Notes under the pieces: generated by a model
Told to the model about the DNA's origin: nothing
Database searches by the model: none
The model's input: only the letters and a program-made list of their open reading frames with translations
Position numbers and translations under genes: made by a program
Part shown: positions 48,868 to 57,706 of the stretch, piece after piece
Layout of the letters: every line of letters starts with the position of its first letter
How positions within the stretch are numbered: position 1 is the first letter of the stretch
From: Solimonas sp. K1W22B-7
GTDB lineage: Bacteria > Pseudomonadota > Gammaproteobacteria > Nevskiales > Nevskiaceae
Direction of reading: 5' to 3'
Length of the DNA stretch: 64,000 nt
Assembly: GCF_003428335.1 (NCBI RefSeq)
Contig: NZ_CP031704.1
Coordinates: forward strand, 992,001 to 1,056,000

Positions 48868-49325
48868 GTGTGGAGCTTGCGAAAGGGGATGAAATAGCCA
48901 ATCTTCTGAGAGAGGTCTGTGCCTTAGACTGGATTAGGAACTCTTTCAGTGTGGCATCCTTCCGTACAAAGGAGGGTGAAACTATTGAGGATCGGTCTAC
49001 AGAGCCGCCCTATACAAGTTTTCGGCTTAGTGAAGAGAATGAGGCACAAATTAAAAAAATTGATGCTGCAATAAGTTCATATCGAGGAAGAGTTGAGTGG
49101 ACTTTGGTACGGCGGGATCGTTCTCCACACATTGGGATCAATTGGGTCATATGCCCTCAGCTAACGATTGACAAGGAAGCGGAGGCAAAAAAAAACGGAC
49201 TAACTGTGCAGCAGTACTTCAAGAAGTTTATGCCTGAGTTTGGTGTTCTCGCATATCAAGATATGGCTGATCTCGTGCTGGTGCTGAGCAACAGCTTGAA
49301 AGGAAAGAAAAAGGGGTCGGAGTAA
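48864..49325 (+). CDS. Candidate immunity protein for the RHS 2 tip
   Basis: 153 aa. The start ATG at 48864 overlaps the RHS 2 stop (ATGA), so translation is coupled. No signal peptide or membrane helix is seen and no family is recognised with confidence; features include an acidic N-terminal half and WTLVRRDRSPHIGINWVICPQ. The gene is AT-richer than its surroundings. Its last codons (KKKGSE) are encoded by the GGGGTC box, so the original 3' end may have been replaced by the repeat. Position directly behind a toxin tip supports an immunity role; this is inference. Confidence 0.65.
   Translation: MSVELAKGDEIANLLREVCALDWIRNSFSVASFRTKEGETIEDRSTEPPYTSFRLSEENEAQIKKIDAAISSYRGRVEWTLVRRDRSPHIGINWVICPQLTIDKEAEAKKNGLTVQQYFKKFMPEFGVLAYQDMADLVLVLSNSLKGKKKGSE
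49309..49323 (+). repeat. GGGGTC box, third copy
   Basis: aaaaggggtcggagt, identical to the core of the 18-bp repeats at 27930 and 28485. It forms the last codons of the candidate immunity gene and lies just before the trailing repeat block, as in locus 1. Confidence 0.8.
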
Positions 49326-49340
49326 AAGAAGCACGGGCTT

Positions 49341-49625
49341 GGAGTAGGTTAACCCGCACGCCTTCGCAAGTTCGCCCGCCCGCGAGCAGAGTTACCCGCC
49401 CAAGCTGCAGGCAGTCGGGATTTGGCAGCCCGGGCGGGCCCTTGAGTTGGCCACCCAGCAGGGTGCGGCGGTTCCTTTCCGGGTGGTCGATTTCTTGCCT
49501 GCCGGCACTCGGGCGTTTTCATCGCCGATCACTGCAGGCTCCGGGCGTTTCGCATTGGGACTGTCACACTCCGATCGGCCGAACTGATTCACCGGCGCAC
49601 AGCCTGCTTCTCCATTTGCCTGGCG
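49341..49625. repeat. Trailing repeat block, copy 2
   Basis: Partner of 28498-28772, with moderate divergence and small indels. Similarity ends at gcctggcg; unlike copy 1 it is not followed by an rnpB-end duplicate. It closes the duplicated region. Confidence 0.85.
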
Positions 49626-50220
49626 TGTGGCTGAGCTTTTGCGCAAACAGTGCTTCGCTCCGACGCCGAGGCGCATCGATCGCGGCACCTTCCCAGGTTG
49701 GCCTCAACGGCCCCATCCCTCGCAAATCCCCAGTCGCCACCAGCGTCTCCCGCAACATGACCTGATCGTCATCATTCAATGATGGCGGCTTGCCCCTTTC
49801 GGCAGGTTGCTTTGTGCGCGCCGATTGGCTTCAATGGCGCCCCGCGATGGGACCGGTTCGCCAAGGCCATAAAGGGCGCGATGCATTCGCGCCGGGGATA
49901 ACAACAAAGCCTTGGGATGCAACTGGATCGCGCAGGGGATGGGCGCAGAAGTCATTTGACGTCGATAGGCGTCATCCGGAAATTCCTTGCAGTTTCATGA
50001 CAGCAAACTCTCTGCAGTGATTCTGAGACTCAGTCCCCAGTTCAGGTGACATTTTCGGGCTTGCCGATTGTTTGTTGCCGCCTGTTGGATTCAAATGCGC
50101 AGGCCACCGTGACCGGTTTCACGCCGATGTGCATGGGGCAGGGGTGGTTTTCATACGGCGCGACGGCCTCCGATCGCGCTGTTTGCGGGATGCGGTGCGT
50201 TTTCACTTGGGGATTGTTCG
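49626..50220. other. Gene-poor spacer before the flagellar-type operon
   Basis: About 600 bp without a convincing gene. It contains a palindrome ggcgcga-tgcat-tcgcgcc (49875-49893) and a small catcatt-c-aatgatg palindrome (49770-49784). Short frames on both strands have no recognisable product. It should hold the promoter of the downstream operon, but I saw no convincing sigma-54 (GG-N10-GC) or sigma-28 site. The ribosome-binding site ttgggga lies just before ATG 50221. Confidence 0.45.
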
Positions 50221-50763
50221 ATGCAAAGCATTTTCGACGGTGAGGAGCTGTTGGTCCTCGCCCGCATGGATCTTGAGAAAGGCATCGTAGAGCAGGGCCT
50301 TTCCAAGCTGAAACAGGCGGCGGCGCTCGGGGATTGCCCTCCGGCGGCGCGGCTGGAACTGGCGCGTGTTTATGCGCAGCTGGGTCTGCGCCAGAAGGCG
50401 CGCTCGCAGTTCGAGGCTTACCTGCAGGCCCGGCCTGAGGACGTCGATGCCACCTTCCAGCTCGGCATGACGCGCTTCGAAGACGGCGAGACCGATGCGG
50501 CGCTGGCGCTGTGGGACCGCGTGCTGCAGCAGGCTTCGCAGTATCCGCCGGCGCTGTATTTCCGCGCCGTGGCAGCTGCCCGCCAGGGGCAGGGCAAGGA
50601 TGCCAGGGCCATGCTGCGGACAGCCCTGGATGTGATCCCGGCGGACAACCTTTACTTCACGCGCTCGCGAGATCTGCTGGCCTCGATGGACGCCGCCGAA
50701 AAGGCCGGAAAGGCCGAGCCGGTGGCGATCAACGCGGCGGACGCCTACCGCACCCAGCACTAG
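50221..50763 (+). CDS. TPR-repeat protein 1 at the head of the flagellar-type operon
   Basis: 180 aa, no signal peptide. About four tetratricopeptide-like helix pairs run from residue 10 to 150; segments such as RLELARVYAQLGLRQKARSQ and LALWDRVLQQASQYPPALYF have the usual small-residue pattern. The C-terminal 25 residues are alanine-rich and probably flexible. TPR proteins act as scaffolds or chaperones. Being the first gene of an operon for export-gate and rod proteins, it may handle exported subunits as class II chaperones do in type III systems. That role is inferred from position. Confidence 0.75.
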   Translation: MQSIFDGEELLVLARMDLEKGIVEQGLSKLKQAAALGDCPPAARLELARVYAQLGLRQKARSQFEAYLQARPEDVDATFQLGMTRFEDGETDAALALWDRVLQQASQYPPALYFRAVAAARQGQGKDARAMLRTALDVIPADNLYFTRSRDLLASMDAAEKAGKAEPVAINAADAYRTQH

Positions 50764-50784
50764 TCCATCGGTCGGGAGTTTCGC

Positions 50785-51972
50785 GTGTCCCAAACAGGGA
50801 AGGTAGATGCCACCGCTCGCCTCGAGCGACTGCGCGGCTTTTTGCGTGCCGATCCGGCCAACGTCAGTCTCGCGCTCGACGCGGCGGCCATGGCTCGTGA
50901 GACGGAAGACCTGAAGGCCGAAGGCGAGATCCTGGCGGCGATTGCTTCCCGGCATCCGGACAATGCGGAGATCGGGCACGCGCTCGGCATCAACGCGCTG
51001 CAGCAGCATGATTTCCGCCGAGCGGCGGTCTGCTTCGAGGGGCTGCTGGCTGCGGGGCATGATCACTCCGCCCTGCGCTACAACCTGGCTTTCGCGCAGT
51101 TCTACGCGCGCGCGCCGCAGGCGGCGGTCGACGCCCTCGCGGGCTTCACCGACGCCGACTGGGCGGAGCTGCCGCAGGCGCACAAGCTGTTCGCGCAGGC
51201 GGCGCATCACGTGGACGAGGACGGGCTGGAGCGCACCATCTCGCACCTGCAGAAGTATCTCGCGGTGAACGGCGAAGACGCCGAGGCCCATGGCCTGCTG
51301 GCGCTGGCCCTGTTCGACGACGACCTGATCGAGCAGGCCGAGCAGCGCATCCTGGCGACGCTGCAGCGCCAGCCCGACGAGCCCAATGCCCTGCTTGCGC
51401 AGGGCGGCCTGGCGCTGGAGCGGCAGGATTCGCGTCTCGCCTCGGAATCCTTCGAGGGCACCCTGAAGCGCCAGCCGGCCAATGGTCGTGCCTGGTCCGG
51501 CCGCGGCTATGCGTACCTGCTGGACTTCGACTTTCCCGCCTCGCGCACGGCTTTCGAAAAGGCCGTGGAGTTCATGCCCGACCACATCGGTACCTGGAAT
51601 GGCCTGGCCTGGGTGCAGATATTGCTGGGCGATCTTGCCGGGGCCCAGCAGAGCCTGGAAAAGGCGATGGCGCTGGACCGCAACTCCGCCGACGTCCACG
51701 GCAGCATGGCGGTGATCGCTGCCATGCAGGGCCGCAGCGACGAGGGGCGGCTGATGGCGCGCCGCGCACGTGGCCTCGACGCCAAGAGCTTCTCGGCGCG
51801 CTATGCCGAGAGCCTGCTGGCGGACCGCGCTGGCGAGGGCGACCGTGCGCAGCAGATATTCCAGGACATGCTGTCCGACAGCACGGTCGAGAACGGCGCC
51901 TCGGTGCGCGAACTGGCGGCGGCGCTGATGCAGCGCCAGCAGCGCGAGGCCGATGGCCGGAGCAAACGGTGA
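50785..51972 (+). CDS. TPR-repeat protein 2
   Basis: 395 aa from a GTG at 50785 with a good gtcgggag ribosome-binding site, 21 nt after the first TPR gene. It has no signal peptide. Repeated helix pairs cover most of the chain, with clear TPR units at ANGRAWSGRGYAYLLDFDFP, IGTWNGLAWVQILLGDLAGA and SADVHGSMAVIAAMQGRSDE. The tail is rich in glutamine and arginine. Its stop overlaps the fliQ start, so it is co-translated with the export gate. I know of no standard flagellar gene of this kind at this place. It may be a cytoplasmic assembly or chaperone factor. Confidence 0.75.
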   Translation: MSQTGKVDATARLERLRGFLRADPANVSLALDAAAMARETEDLKAEGEILAAIASRHPDNAEIGHALGINALQQHDFRRAAVCFEGLLAAGHDHSALRYNLAFAQFYARAPQAAVDALAGFTDADWAELPQAHKLFAQAAHHVDEDGLERTISHLQKYLAVNGEDAEAHGLLALALFDDDLIEQAEQRILATLQRQPDEPNALLAQGGLALERQDSRLASESFEGTLKRQPANGRAWSGRGYAYLLDFDFPASRTAFEKAVEFMPDHIGTWNGLAWVQILLGDLAGAQQSLEKAMALDRNSADVHGSMAVIAAMQGRSDEGRLMARRARGLDAKSFSARYAESLLADRAGEGDRAQQIFQDMLSDSTVENGASVRELAAALMQRQQREADGRSKR

Positions 51973-52238
51973 CCGCCGATCTCGCGCTCAAGCTGTCTCA
52001 GGAAATGCTGTGGACGGCGATGCTCGTCGCCGCCCCGGTGGTGGGCGTCAGCATGATCGTGGGCCTGATCGTCAGCATCTTCCAGGTGGTGACCCAGATC
52101 CAGGAAATGACGCTGACCTTCATTCCCAAGATGCTGGCCATCTTCTTCGTGCTGGTGGCGCTGGGCCCCTGGATGCTGGCCACGCTGGTGCAGTTCGGCA
52201 CCACGCTGTTCACCAACATCCCGATCTACGTCCGCTAA
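51969..52238 (+). CDS. fliQ: Flagellar/type III export gate protein FliQ
   Basis: 89 aa, GTG start overlapping the previous stop (GTGA). Two hydrophobic hairpin helices are separated by the conserved SIFQVVTQIQEMTLTFIPK segment, the hallmark of FliQ/SctS. It forms the inner-membrane export gate with FliP, FliR, FlhA and FlhB. fliP is not upstream here, so it must lie elsewhere. Confidence 0.95.
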   Translation: MTADLALKLSQEMLWTAMLVAAPVVGVSMIVGLIVSIFQVVTQIQEMTLTFIPKMLAIFFVLVALGPWMLATLVQFGTTLFTNIPIYVR

Positions 52239-52242
52239 GACC

Positions 52243-53016
52243 ATGCACCTGGTGCTCCATGCAGAGTGGCTCGTCATGCTCCTGATGGCGGCGGCGCGCG
52301 TGGCCGGGGCGCTGGCCTTTGCACCGGTGCTCGGGGTGGCGACGCTACCGGCGAACATCCGGCTGTTCTTCATCCTGGCCATGGCCCTGCTGACGGCGGG
52401 GCTGGCGGCGGGCACGGCGGTGCTTCCGCCCATGCCCCAGACGCTGCCGGGCCTGATCCTGGCGATGGGCCGTGAGTTGCTGCTGGGCGGCCTGCTGGGC
52501 TTCGGCATCCTTGCCGCCTTCGGCGCGCTGGCGGTGGGCGGGCGCCTGCTGGATTACCAGATGGGCTTCGGCATCGCCACGCTGTTCGACCCCGCCACGC
52601 GCGGTCATGGCTCGCTGATGGGCGCGCTGTTCACCATGCTGGGCGCGACCGTGTTCCTGGGACTGGACGCCCACCACACCTTGATCCGCGGTCTGGCCTT
52701 CGCCTTCCAGACGGTGCCGGTGGGGGCGCCGCTGTCGGTGCCGATCCACCTGGTGATGGGGCAGTTCGGGCTGATGTTCGTCTATGGCTTCATCCTGGTG
52801 GCGCCGGCGGTCTGCGCGCTGATGCTGATGGACCTGGTGATCGGCTTTGCCGCGCGCGTCATGCCGCAGGTCAATGCCTACTTCGTGGCGCTGCCGGCCA
52901 AGGCTTTCGTCGGCCTGCTGGTCACGGCAATTTCGCTGCGCTTCTCCGGCGGCATCGTGCAGAGCCTGTTCGAGAAGATTTTCACCTACTGGCAGCAGGT
53001 CCTGGTCGCGAGATAG
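52243..53016 (+). CDS. fliR: Flagellar export gate protein FliR
   Basis: 257 aa, starting 4 nt after fliQ. It is strongly hydrophobic throughout, with about six membrane or gate helices. Family features include RVAGALAFAPVLG near the start, GGRLLDYQMGFGIATLFDP in the middle and PQVNAYFVALPAK near the end. FliR closes the FliP/FliQ/FliR gate helix assembly. Length is normal for the family. The flagellar rather than injectisome assignment rests on the neighbours. Confidence 0.93.
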   Translation: MHLVLHAEWLVMLLMAAARVAGALAFAPVLGVATLPANIRLFFILAMALLTAGLAAGTAVLPPMPQTLPGLILAMGRELLLGGLLGFGILAAFGALAVGGRLLDYQMGFGIATLFDPATRGHGSLMGALFTMLGATVFLGLDAHHTLIRGLAFAFQTVPVGAPLSVPIHLVMGQFGLMFVYGFILVAPAVCALMLMDLVIGFAARVMPQVNAYFVALPAKAFVGLLVTAISLRFSGGIVQSLFEKIFTYWQQVLVAR

Positions 53017-53018
53017 CC

Positions 53019-54095
53019 ATGGCCGAGCAAGGCGCAGACCAGGACAAGTCCGAACCCGCAACCCCCTTCAAGCTGGAGGAGGCGCGCAAGCGCGGGCAGG
53101 TCTTCAAGAGCGTGGAGCTGAACTCGCTGGCGGTACTGTCGGTGGCGCTGACGGCCACGGTTGCGTTCTCGGAGTCGGCCATCCGCAAGACCTTTGCGAT
53201 GTCGCAGGGGCTGCTGCGCGAGGCCGGTCGCTCGGAACTGACCATCCCCTTCGTGGTGAACCTGATGGGCACGCTGTCGCGCCATGTCCTGTTCCTGCTG
53301 TTGCCGTTCCTGCTGCTGGTGATGGCGGCCGGCGTGCTGGCCAATTTCCTGCAGACCGGCCCGGTGTTCTCGTTCACGCCGCTGAAACCGGACTTCAGCC
53401 GCCTCAATCCGGCGACGGGCCTGAAGCGCCTGTTCTCCATGCGCTCGGTCTACGATGGGTTCAAGTCGATCCTGAAGCTGGCATTGCTGGGCGTGGTGCT
53501 GTTCTGGATGATCTGGTCGCTGCTGCCCGAACTGCTGATGCTGTCGCGCCAGCCGCTGGCGTCCTACCCCGACCTGTTCGTGAGCATGTCCAGCTTCGTG
53601 CTGTTCGTGCTGCTGCTGGGTCTGCTCGGCCTGGCGCTGCTGGACCTGGGCTACACGCGCTGGGAGTTCATGAAGAAGATGCGCATGAGCCGGCGCGAAC
53701 TCAAGGACGAGGTCAAGCGCCGCGAAGGCGACCCGCTGATCCGCTCCAAGCGCCGCGAGATCCAGCGTGCGATGCGCAAGAAGGCGGTGTCGGCCGGGCG
53801 CATCAAGGACGCCGACGTGCTCATCACCAACCCCACGCACATCGCCGTGGCCCTGCAGTACCGCCGCGATGACATGCCCGCGCCCAAGCTGATCAGCAAG
53901 GGCGCCGGCGATGCCGCACTGAAGCTGCGCCGCGCGGCGTTCCGCCATGGCGTGCCGGTGATCGAGAACCCGCCCCTGGCGCGCCTGCTGTACCGCAAGA
54001 CCGACCTGGACCAGTACGTGCCCGAGGAAACCTACCGGGAGGTTGCGCTGCTGCTGCGCAGCGTGCAGAAGCCATCGCCGGAGAAGCCGGCATGA
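53019..54095 (+). CDS. flhB: Flagellar export switch protein FlhB
   Basis: 358 aa. Seen: an N-terminal lysine-rich EEARKRGQVFKS region, four hydrophobic segments between about 33 and 215, and a cytoplasmic domain with the autocleavage site NPTH at residues 271-274 in ADVLITNPTHIAVALQY. FlhB self-cleaves between Asn and Pro and switches export from rod/hook to later substrates. An intact NPTH suggests a working switch. The stop overlaps flhA (ATGA). Confidence 0.95.
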   Translation: MAEQGADQDKSEPATPFKLEEARKRGQVFKSVELNSLAVLSVALTATVAFSESAIRKTFAMSQGLLREAGRSELTIPFVVNLMGTLSRHVLFLLLPFLLLVMAAGVLANFLQTGPVFSFTPLKPDFSRLNPATGLKRLFSMRSVYDGFKSILKLALLGVVLFWMIWSLLPELLMLSRQPLASYPDLFVSMSSFVLFVLLLGLLGLALLDLGYTRWEFMKKMRMSRRELKDEVKRREGDPLIRSKRREIQRAMRKKAVSAGRIKDADVLITNPTHIAVALQYRRDDMPAPKLISKGAGDAALKLRRAAFRHGVPVIENPPLARLLYRKTDLDQYVPEETYREVALLLRSVQKPSPEKPA

Positions 54096-56146
54096 GCGCC
54101 GCCAGCCTGTCCCGCCAGATGCTGGGCTCCCGGTCCGAGCTGTTCGTGATCGCCGGCGTGGTCGGCATCCTGGTGGTGCTGTTCTCGCCGATCCCGCCGG
54201 GCCTGCTCGACTTCCTGCTGATCACCAACTTCTGCCTGGCGGCGCTGATCCTGCTGCTGACGTTCTATACCGACAAGCCGCTGACCTTCTCCACCTTCCC
54301 GTCGATCCTGCTGATCGCCACGCTGCTGCGCCTGTCGCTCAACGTGGCGGCGACGCGCCTGATCCTGACCGACGCCTATGCGGGGCGCGTGATCGAGGCG
54401 ATCGGCTCGCATGTGGTGGCGGGCAACTACGTCATCGGCCTGGTGGTATTCCTGATCCTGATCGTGGTGCAGTTCGTGGTGGTCACCAACGGCGCCCAGC
54501 GCGTGGCCGAAGTAGCGGCCCGCTTCACCCTGGATGCGATGCCCGGCAAGCAGATGAGCATCGACGCCGACCTCAACATGGGCCTGATCACCGAGGTCGA
54601 GGCCCGCGAGCGCCGCAAGGAGATCGAGCGCGAGGCCAGCTTCTACGGCGCGATGGACGGCGCCAGCAAGTTCGTCAAGGGCGATGCTATCGCCGGCATC
54701 ATCATCATCCTGATCAACATCATCGGCGGCCTGGCCATCGGTCTGGTGCAGAAGGGCATGGGCTGGTCCGAGGCCCTGGCCACCTACACCCTGCTGACCG
54801 TGGGCGATGGCATCGTCACCCAGATTCCGGCGCTGGTGATTGCCACCGCCACCGGCATCCTGGTGACCCGTGCCGCCACCGACGCGGACCTGACGCGCGA
54901 GATGCTGTCGCAGGTGACGCGCTATCCCAAGTCACTGGTCATCCTGGGCGGCGCGCTGTTCGCCACCCTGTTCCTGCCCGGCATGCCGGCACTGCCGGTG
55001 CTGGCGATCCTGGTGCTGGTGGTGGCGGCAGCCGTCATGGCCCACCGCGCACGCGCGCGCGAAATGGCGGCGGAGCCCGTTGCGGAGGATGCCGGCGCTG
55101 GAGGCGAAGAGGCCGTGTCCTACGCGTCGCTGGCGGTGGAGCCGCTGGAACTGGAAATGGGTGCGGCACTGCGCCCGCTGATCGGCCAGGACGATGGCCT
55201 GTTCATGAAGCGCATCAAGGCTTTCCGTCGCCAGCATGCGACCGACATCGGCCTGATCATTCCCAGTCTGCGCCTGCGAGAGGACGCGCGCCGCGCTCCA
55301 GAAACCTATGCCATCCGTTTCTTCGGTGCCACGGTGGCCGAGGGCGAGATGCGTCAGCACGCGGTGTTGGCAATCAATCCCGGAAATGCCGGAAGCGCCA
55401 TCCAGGGCGAAAAGACACGCGATCCCACTTTCGGCTTGCCGGCGCTGTGGATCCAGCCGGGCGACGTCACCGCGGCGCGCGCTGCCGGCTACACGGTGGT
55501 GGAGCCGCTGACGGTGCTGGTCACGCACTTCTCCGAGGTGATCCGCAACCAGGGCCATCACCTGGTGACACGCCAGGAGACCGAGCGCCTGGTCGGCACC
55601 GTGCGCGAAGCGCAGCCCAGCCTGGTGGAGGAGTTGATCCCGGGCGTGCTGTCCCTGAGCGACGTGCAGAAGGTGCTCAAGGCGCTGCTCAAGGAGCGCG
55701 TGCCGATCCGCAACATGGACTTCGTGCTGGAGGCCCTGCTCGAGGCCGGCCGCCAGACCAAGGACCACGAGGTGCTGACCGAGCGTGTGCGCGAGAAGCT
55801 GGGCCTGGCCATCACGCAGCGTTTTGCCAGCAAGGACGGCGCCCTGCACGTGCTGACGCTGGAGCCGGCCTCCGACAAGGTGCTGCGCGATGCCATCCGG
55901 CAGAGCGAGGGCGGTACCACGTCCCTGGACCCGGGCTGGATGGACCGCCTGGTGCGCGCGCTGTCGCGCCACGTCGAGGACATGCTGGGCCAGAACATCG
56001 TGCCGGTGCTGATCTGCGCGCCGTCGGTGCGCCGCTTCCTGCGCCGTGCCACCGAGGCCTCGCTGCCGCATCTCAACGTCATTTCCACCTCCGAGCTGAA
56101 CAGCACGCTGTCGGTGCGCGTCCATGCCACGGCGGGCGTCACCTGA
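54092..56146 (+). CDS. flhA: Flagellar export protein FlhA
   Basis: 684 aa. The N-terminal half is a membrane domain with about eight helices to about residue 325, containing the FHIPEP-family signature LRLSLNVAATRLIL and the cytoplasmic loop DLNMGLITEVEARERRKEIE. The C-terminal half is the soluble platform that docks chaperone-substrate complexes, with conserved stretches LTHFSEVIRNQGHHL, VTRQETERL and SLVEELIPGVLSLSDVQKVL. It has family length. It overlaps flhB by 4 nt and is followed 15 nt later by flgF. It forms the nonameric ring of the export gate. Confidence 0.95.
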   Translation: MSAASLSRQMLGSRSELFVIAGVVGILVVLFSPIPPGLLDFLLITNFCLAALILLLTFYTDKPLTFSTFPSILLIATLLRLSLNVAATRLILTDAYAGRVIEAIGSHVVAGNYVIGLVVFLILIVVQFVVVTNGAQRVAEVAARFTLDAMPGKQMSIDADLNMGLITEVEARERRKEIEREASFYGAMDGASKFVKGDAIAGIIIILINIIGGLAIGLVQKGMGWSEALATYTLLTVGDGIVTQIPALVIATATGILVTRAATDADLTREMLSQVTRYPKSLVILGGALFATLFLPGMPALPVLAILVLVVAAAVMAHRARAREMAAEPVAEDAGAGGEEAVSYASLAVEPLELEMGAALRPLIGQDDGLFMKRIKAFRRQHATDIGLIIPSLRLREDARRAPETYAIRFFGATVAEGEMRQHAVLAINPGNAGSAIQGEKTRDPTFGLPALWIQPGDVTAARAAGYTVVEPLTVLVTHFSEVIRNQGHHLVTRQETERLVGTVREAQPSLVEELIPGVLSLSDVQKVLKALLKERVPIRNMDFVLEALLEAGRQTKDHEVLTERVREKLGLAITQRFASKDGALHVLTLEPASDKVLRDAIRQSEGGTTSLDPGWMDRLVRALSRHVEDMLGQNIVPVLICAPSVRRFLRRATEASLPHLNVISTSELNSTLSVRVHATAGVT

Positions 56147-56161
56147 AGGGCATAGCAACTC

Positions 56162-56881
56162 ATGACCGACATCGCCGCACTTGCCACCGCCACCCTGTCC
56201 AACGACATGGAGCGCCTGCGCATCATCGCGCAGAACCTGGCCAACGCTTCCACTCCGGCCTATCGCGCAGAGGTGCCCCTGGGCGGAGGCCCTGGCTCGT
56301 TCTCCGCTTTGATCGACGGTACGCAGGCGGGTTCGCCCGTGGAGGCTTACCGCTCCGAACGCCAGGGGCCGATCCAGCAGACCGGCCGCAAGCTGGATCT
56401 GGCGATCGAAGGCGAGGGTTGGTTCCGTTTGCAGACGCCCGACGGCGTGCGCTACACGCGCCGCGGGGATTTCACCATGGATGCCAGCGGTCGCGTGATC
56501 AATCCGCAGGGCTTCCAGCTGCTGGCCGGTGGCGCGCCGCTGAGCCTGCCGAACATGGATTTCGACATCGACTCGCAGGGCGCCGTCAAGGTCGGCACTG
56601 GCGTGCTCGACCGTATCCTGCTCGGCCAGGCCGAGGAGGGCGAGCCGCTGGAGTACGTCGGCGACAGCCTCTACGCAGCGGCGCAGGAACTGCCGATGGT
56701 GGCGCCGGAAGCCGGCACCGCGGCGATCCGCCAGGGCGCGATCGAGCGCGGCAACGTCGATCCGCTGCAGGAAATGGTGGCGATGATGCAGACCGTGCGC
56801 CACTTCGGCAGCAGCGCCGAAGCGCTGCGTGCCTACGACCAGATGCTGGATGCGGCGATCAACAAGATCGGCGATTTCTGA
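56162..56881 (+). CDS. flgF: Flagellar proximal rod protein FlgF
   Basis: 239 aa. The N-terminal rod motif is a variant (MERLRIIAQNLANASTPAYR). The middle has LDLAIEGEGWFRLQTPDG..YTRRGDFTMD, the flagellar basal-body rod/hook core. The C-terminal helix is GNVDPLQEMVAMMQTVRHF...YDQM. Length and order before flgG make FlgF the best name. It would be exported without a signal peptide through the FlhA/FlhB gate. Confidence 0.88.
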   Translation: MTDIAALATATLSNDMERLRIIAQNLANASTPAYRAEVPLGGGPGSFSALIDGTQAGSPVEAYRSERQGPIQQTGRKLDLAIEGEGWFRLQTPDGVRYTRRGDFTMDASGRVINPQGFQLLAGGAPLSLPNMDFDIDSQGAVKVGTGVLDRILLGQAEEGEPLEYVGDSLYAAAQELPMVAPEAGTAAIRQGAIERGNVDPLQEMVAMMQTVRHFGSSAEALRAYDQMLDAAINKIGDF

Positions 56882-56918
56882 GCGCAACCACCCACGCGAC
56901 AGGCTTACAGGAACAACC

Positions 56919-57698
56919 ATGATCGACGCGATCTACGCCAGTATCTCCGGTTTGCAGGCGCATCAGCTGCGGCTCGATGCCCTGTCCAACAACCTCGCCA
57001 ACGTCAGCACCCCGGGCTTCAAGAAGACACGCGTGAACTTCGCCGACCTGATGTATCGCCCGGTCACGGGTGGAGTCACCGACGCCGGTGTGCAGGAGAA
57101 ACTGCCGCAGCTGGGTCTGGGCACGGCCGTGGCCAGCACGGAAGCGATCTTCAGCCAGGGCGACATGCGCCAGACCCAGCGTCCGCTGGACATGGCGATC
57201 CTCGGCCAGGGTTTCCTGGAAGTGCAGCTCGCCGACGGCAGCTTCGCCTACACGCGGCTGGGTTCGCTGCGCCTGAACGAGACCGGCGAGCTGGTGACCC
57301 AGGATGGCCTGCGCATCTCGGGCGACATCCGCGTGCCGGCCGAGGCCACCAAGCTGGTCATCGGGCAGGACGGCAAGATCATGGCGACCATGCCAGGCGA
57401 GGACGATCCCGAGGAGATCGGGCAGCTGGAGCTGACGGGCTTCGTCAACGCCGCGGGGCTCAAGTTGCTGGGCGGTGGCCTGTACGGTGCCACCGAGGAA
57501 TCCGGCGAAGCCTTTTATGGCACGCCTGGAGAGGTAGGTCTGGGCAAGCTGCGCCAGGGCTTCCTGGAAATGTCCAACGTCGATTTCGTGGAAGAGCTTG
57601 CCGAGCTGGTGGTGGCGCAGCGCGCCTACCAGCTCAATGCGCGGGCGCTGCAGGCGGCGGACGAAGTGCTCGCCGAGATCAACGGCCTGCGTCGCTGA
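56919..57698 (+). CDS. flgG: Flagellar distal rod protein FlgG
   Basis: 259 aa from ATG 56919 with a cagga ribosome-binding site; a longer upstream frame is not supported. Seen: ISGLQAHQLRLDALSNNLAN followed by VSTPGFKKTRVNFADLMY, the classic rod/hook N-terminus; LDMAILGQGFLEVQLADGS in the core; and the C-terminal heptad SNVDFVEELAELVVAQRAYQ. Family length is normal (about 260). It builds the distal rod that passes through the P and L rings encoded just downstream. Confidence 0.95.
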   Translation: MIDAIYASISGLQAHQLRLDALSNNLANVSTPGFKKTRVNFADLMYRPVTGGVTDAGVQEKLPQLGLGTAVASTEAIFSQGDMRQTQRPLDMAILGQGFLEVQLADGSFAYTRLGSLRLNETGELVTQDGLRISGDIRVPAEATKLVIGQDGKIMATMPGEDDPEEIGQLELTGFVNAAGLKLLGGGLYGATEESGEAFYGTPGEVGLGKLRQGFLEMSNVDFVEELAELVVAQRAYQLNARALQAADEVLAEINGLRR

Positions 57699-57706
57699 AG
57701 GTCGCC

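Noticed and set aside
49564-49779. Antisense 71-codon frame after the second toxin locus
   Set aside because: No recognisable family, and it partly overlaps the trailing repeat block; insufficient support.
49626-50220. Possible sigma-54 or sigma-28 promoter for the flagellar-type operon
   Set aside because: No GG-N10-GC pair with proper flanks and no TAAA...GCCGATAA match was found by eye; the promoter is unassigned.
54043-56922. A long + strand frame overlapping flhA and flgF
   Set aside because: It is a shadow in another phase; flhA and flgF are clear and occupy the region with proper starts and stops.
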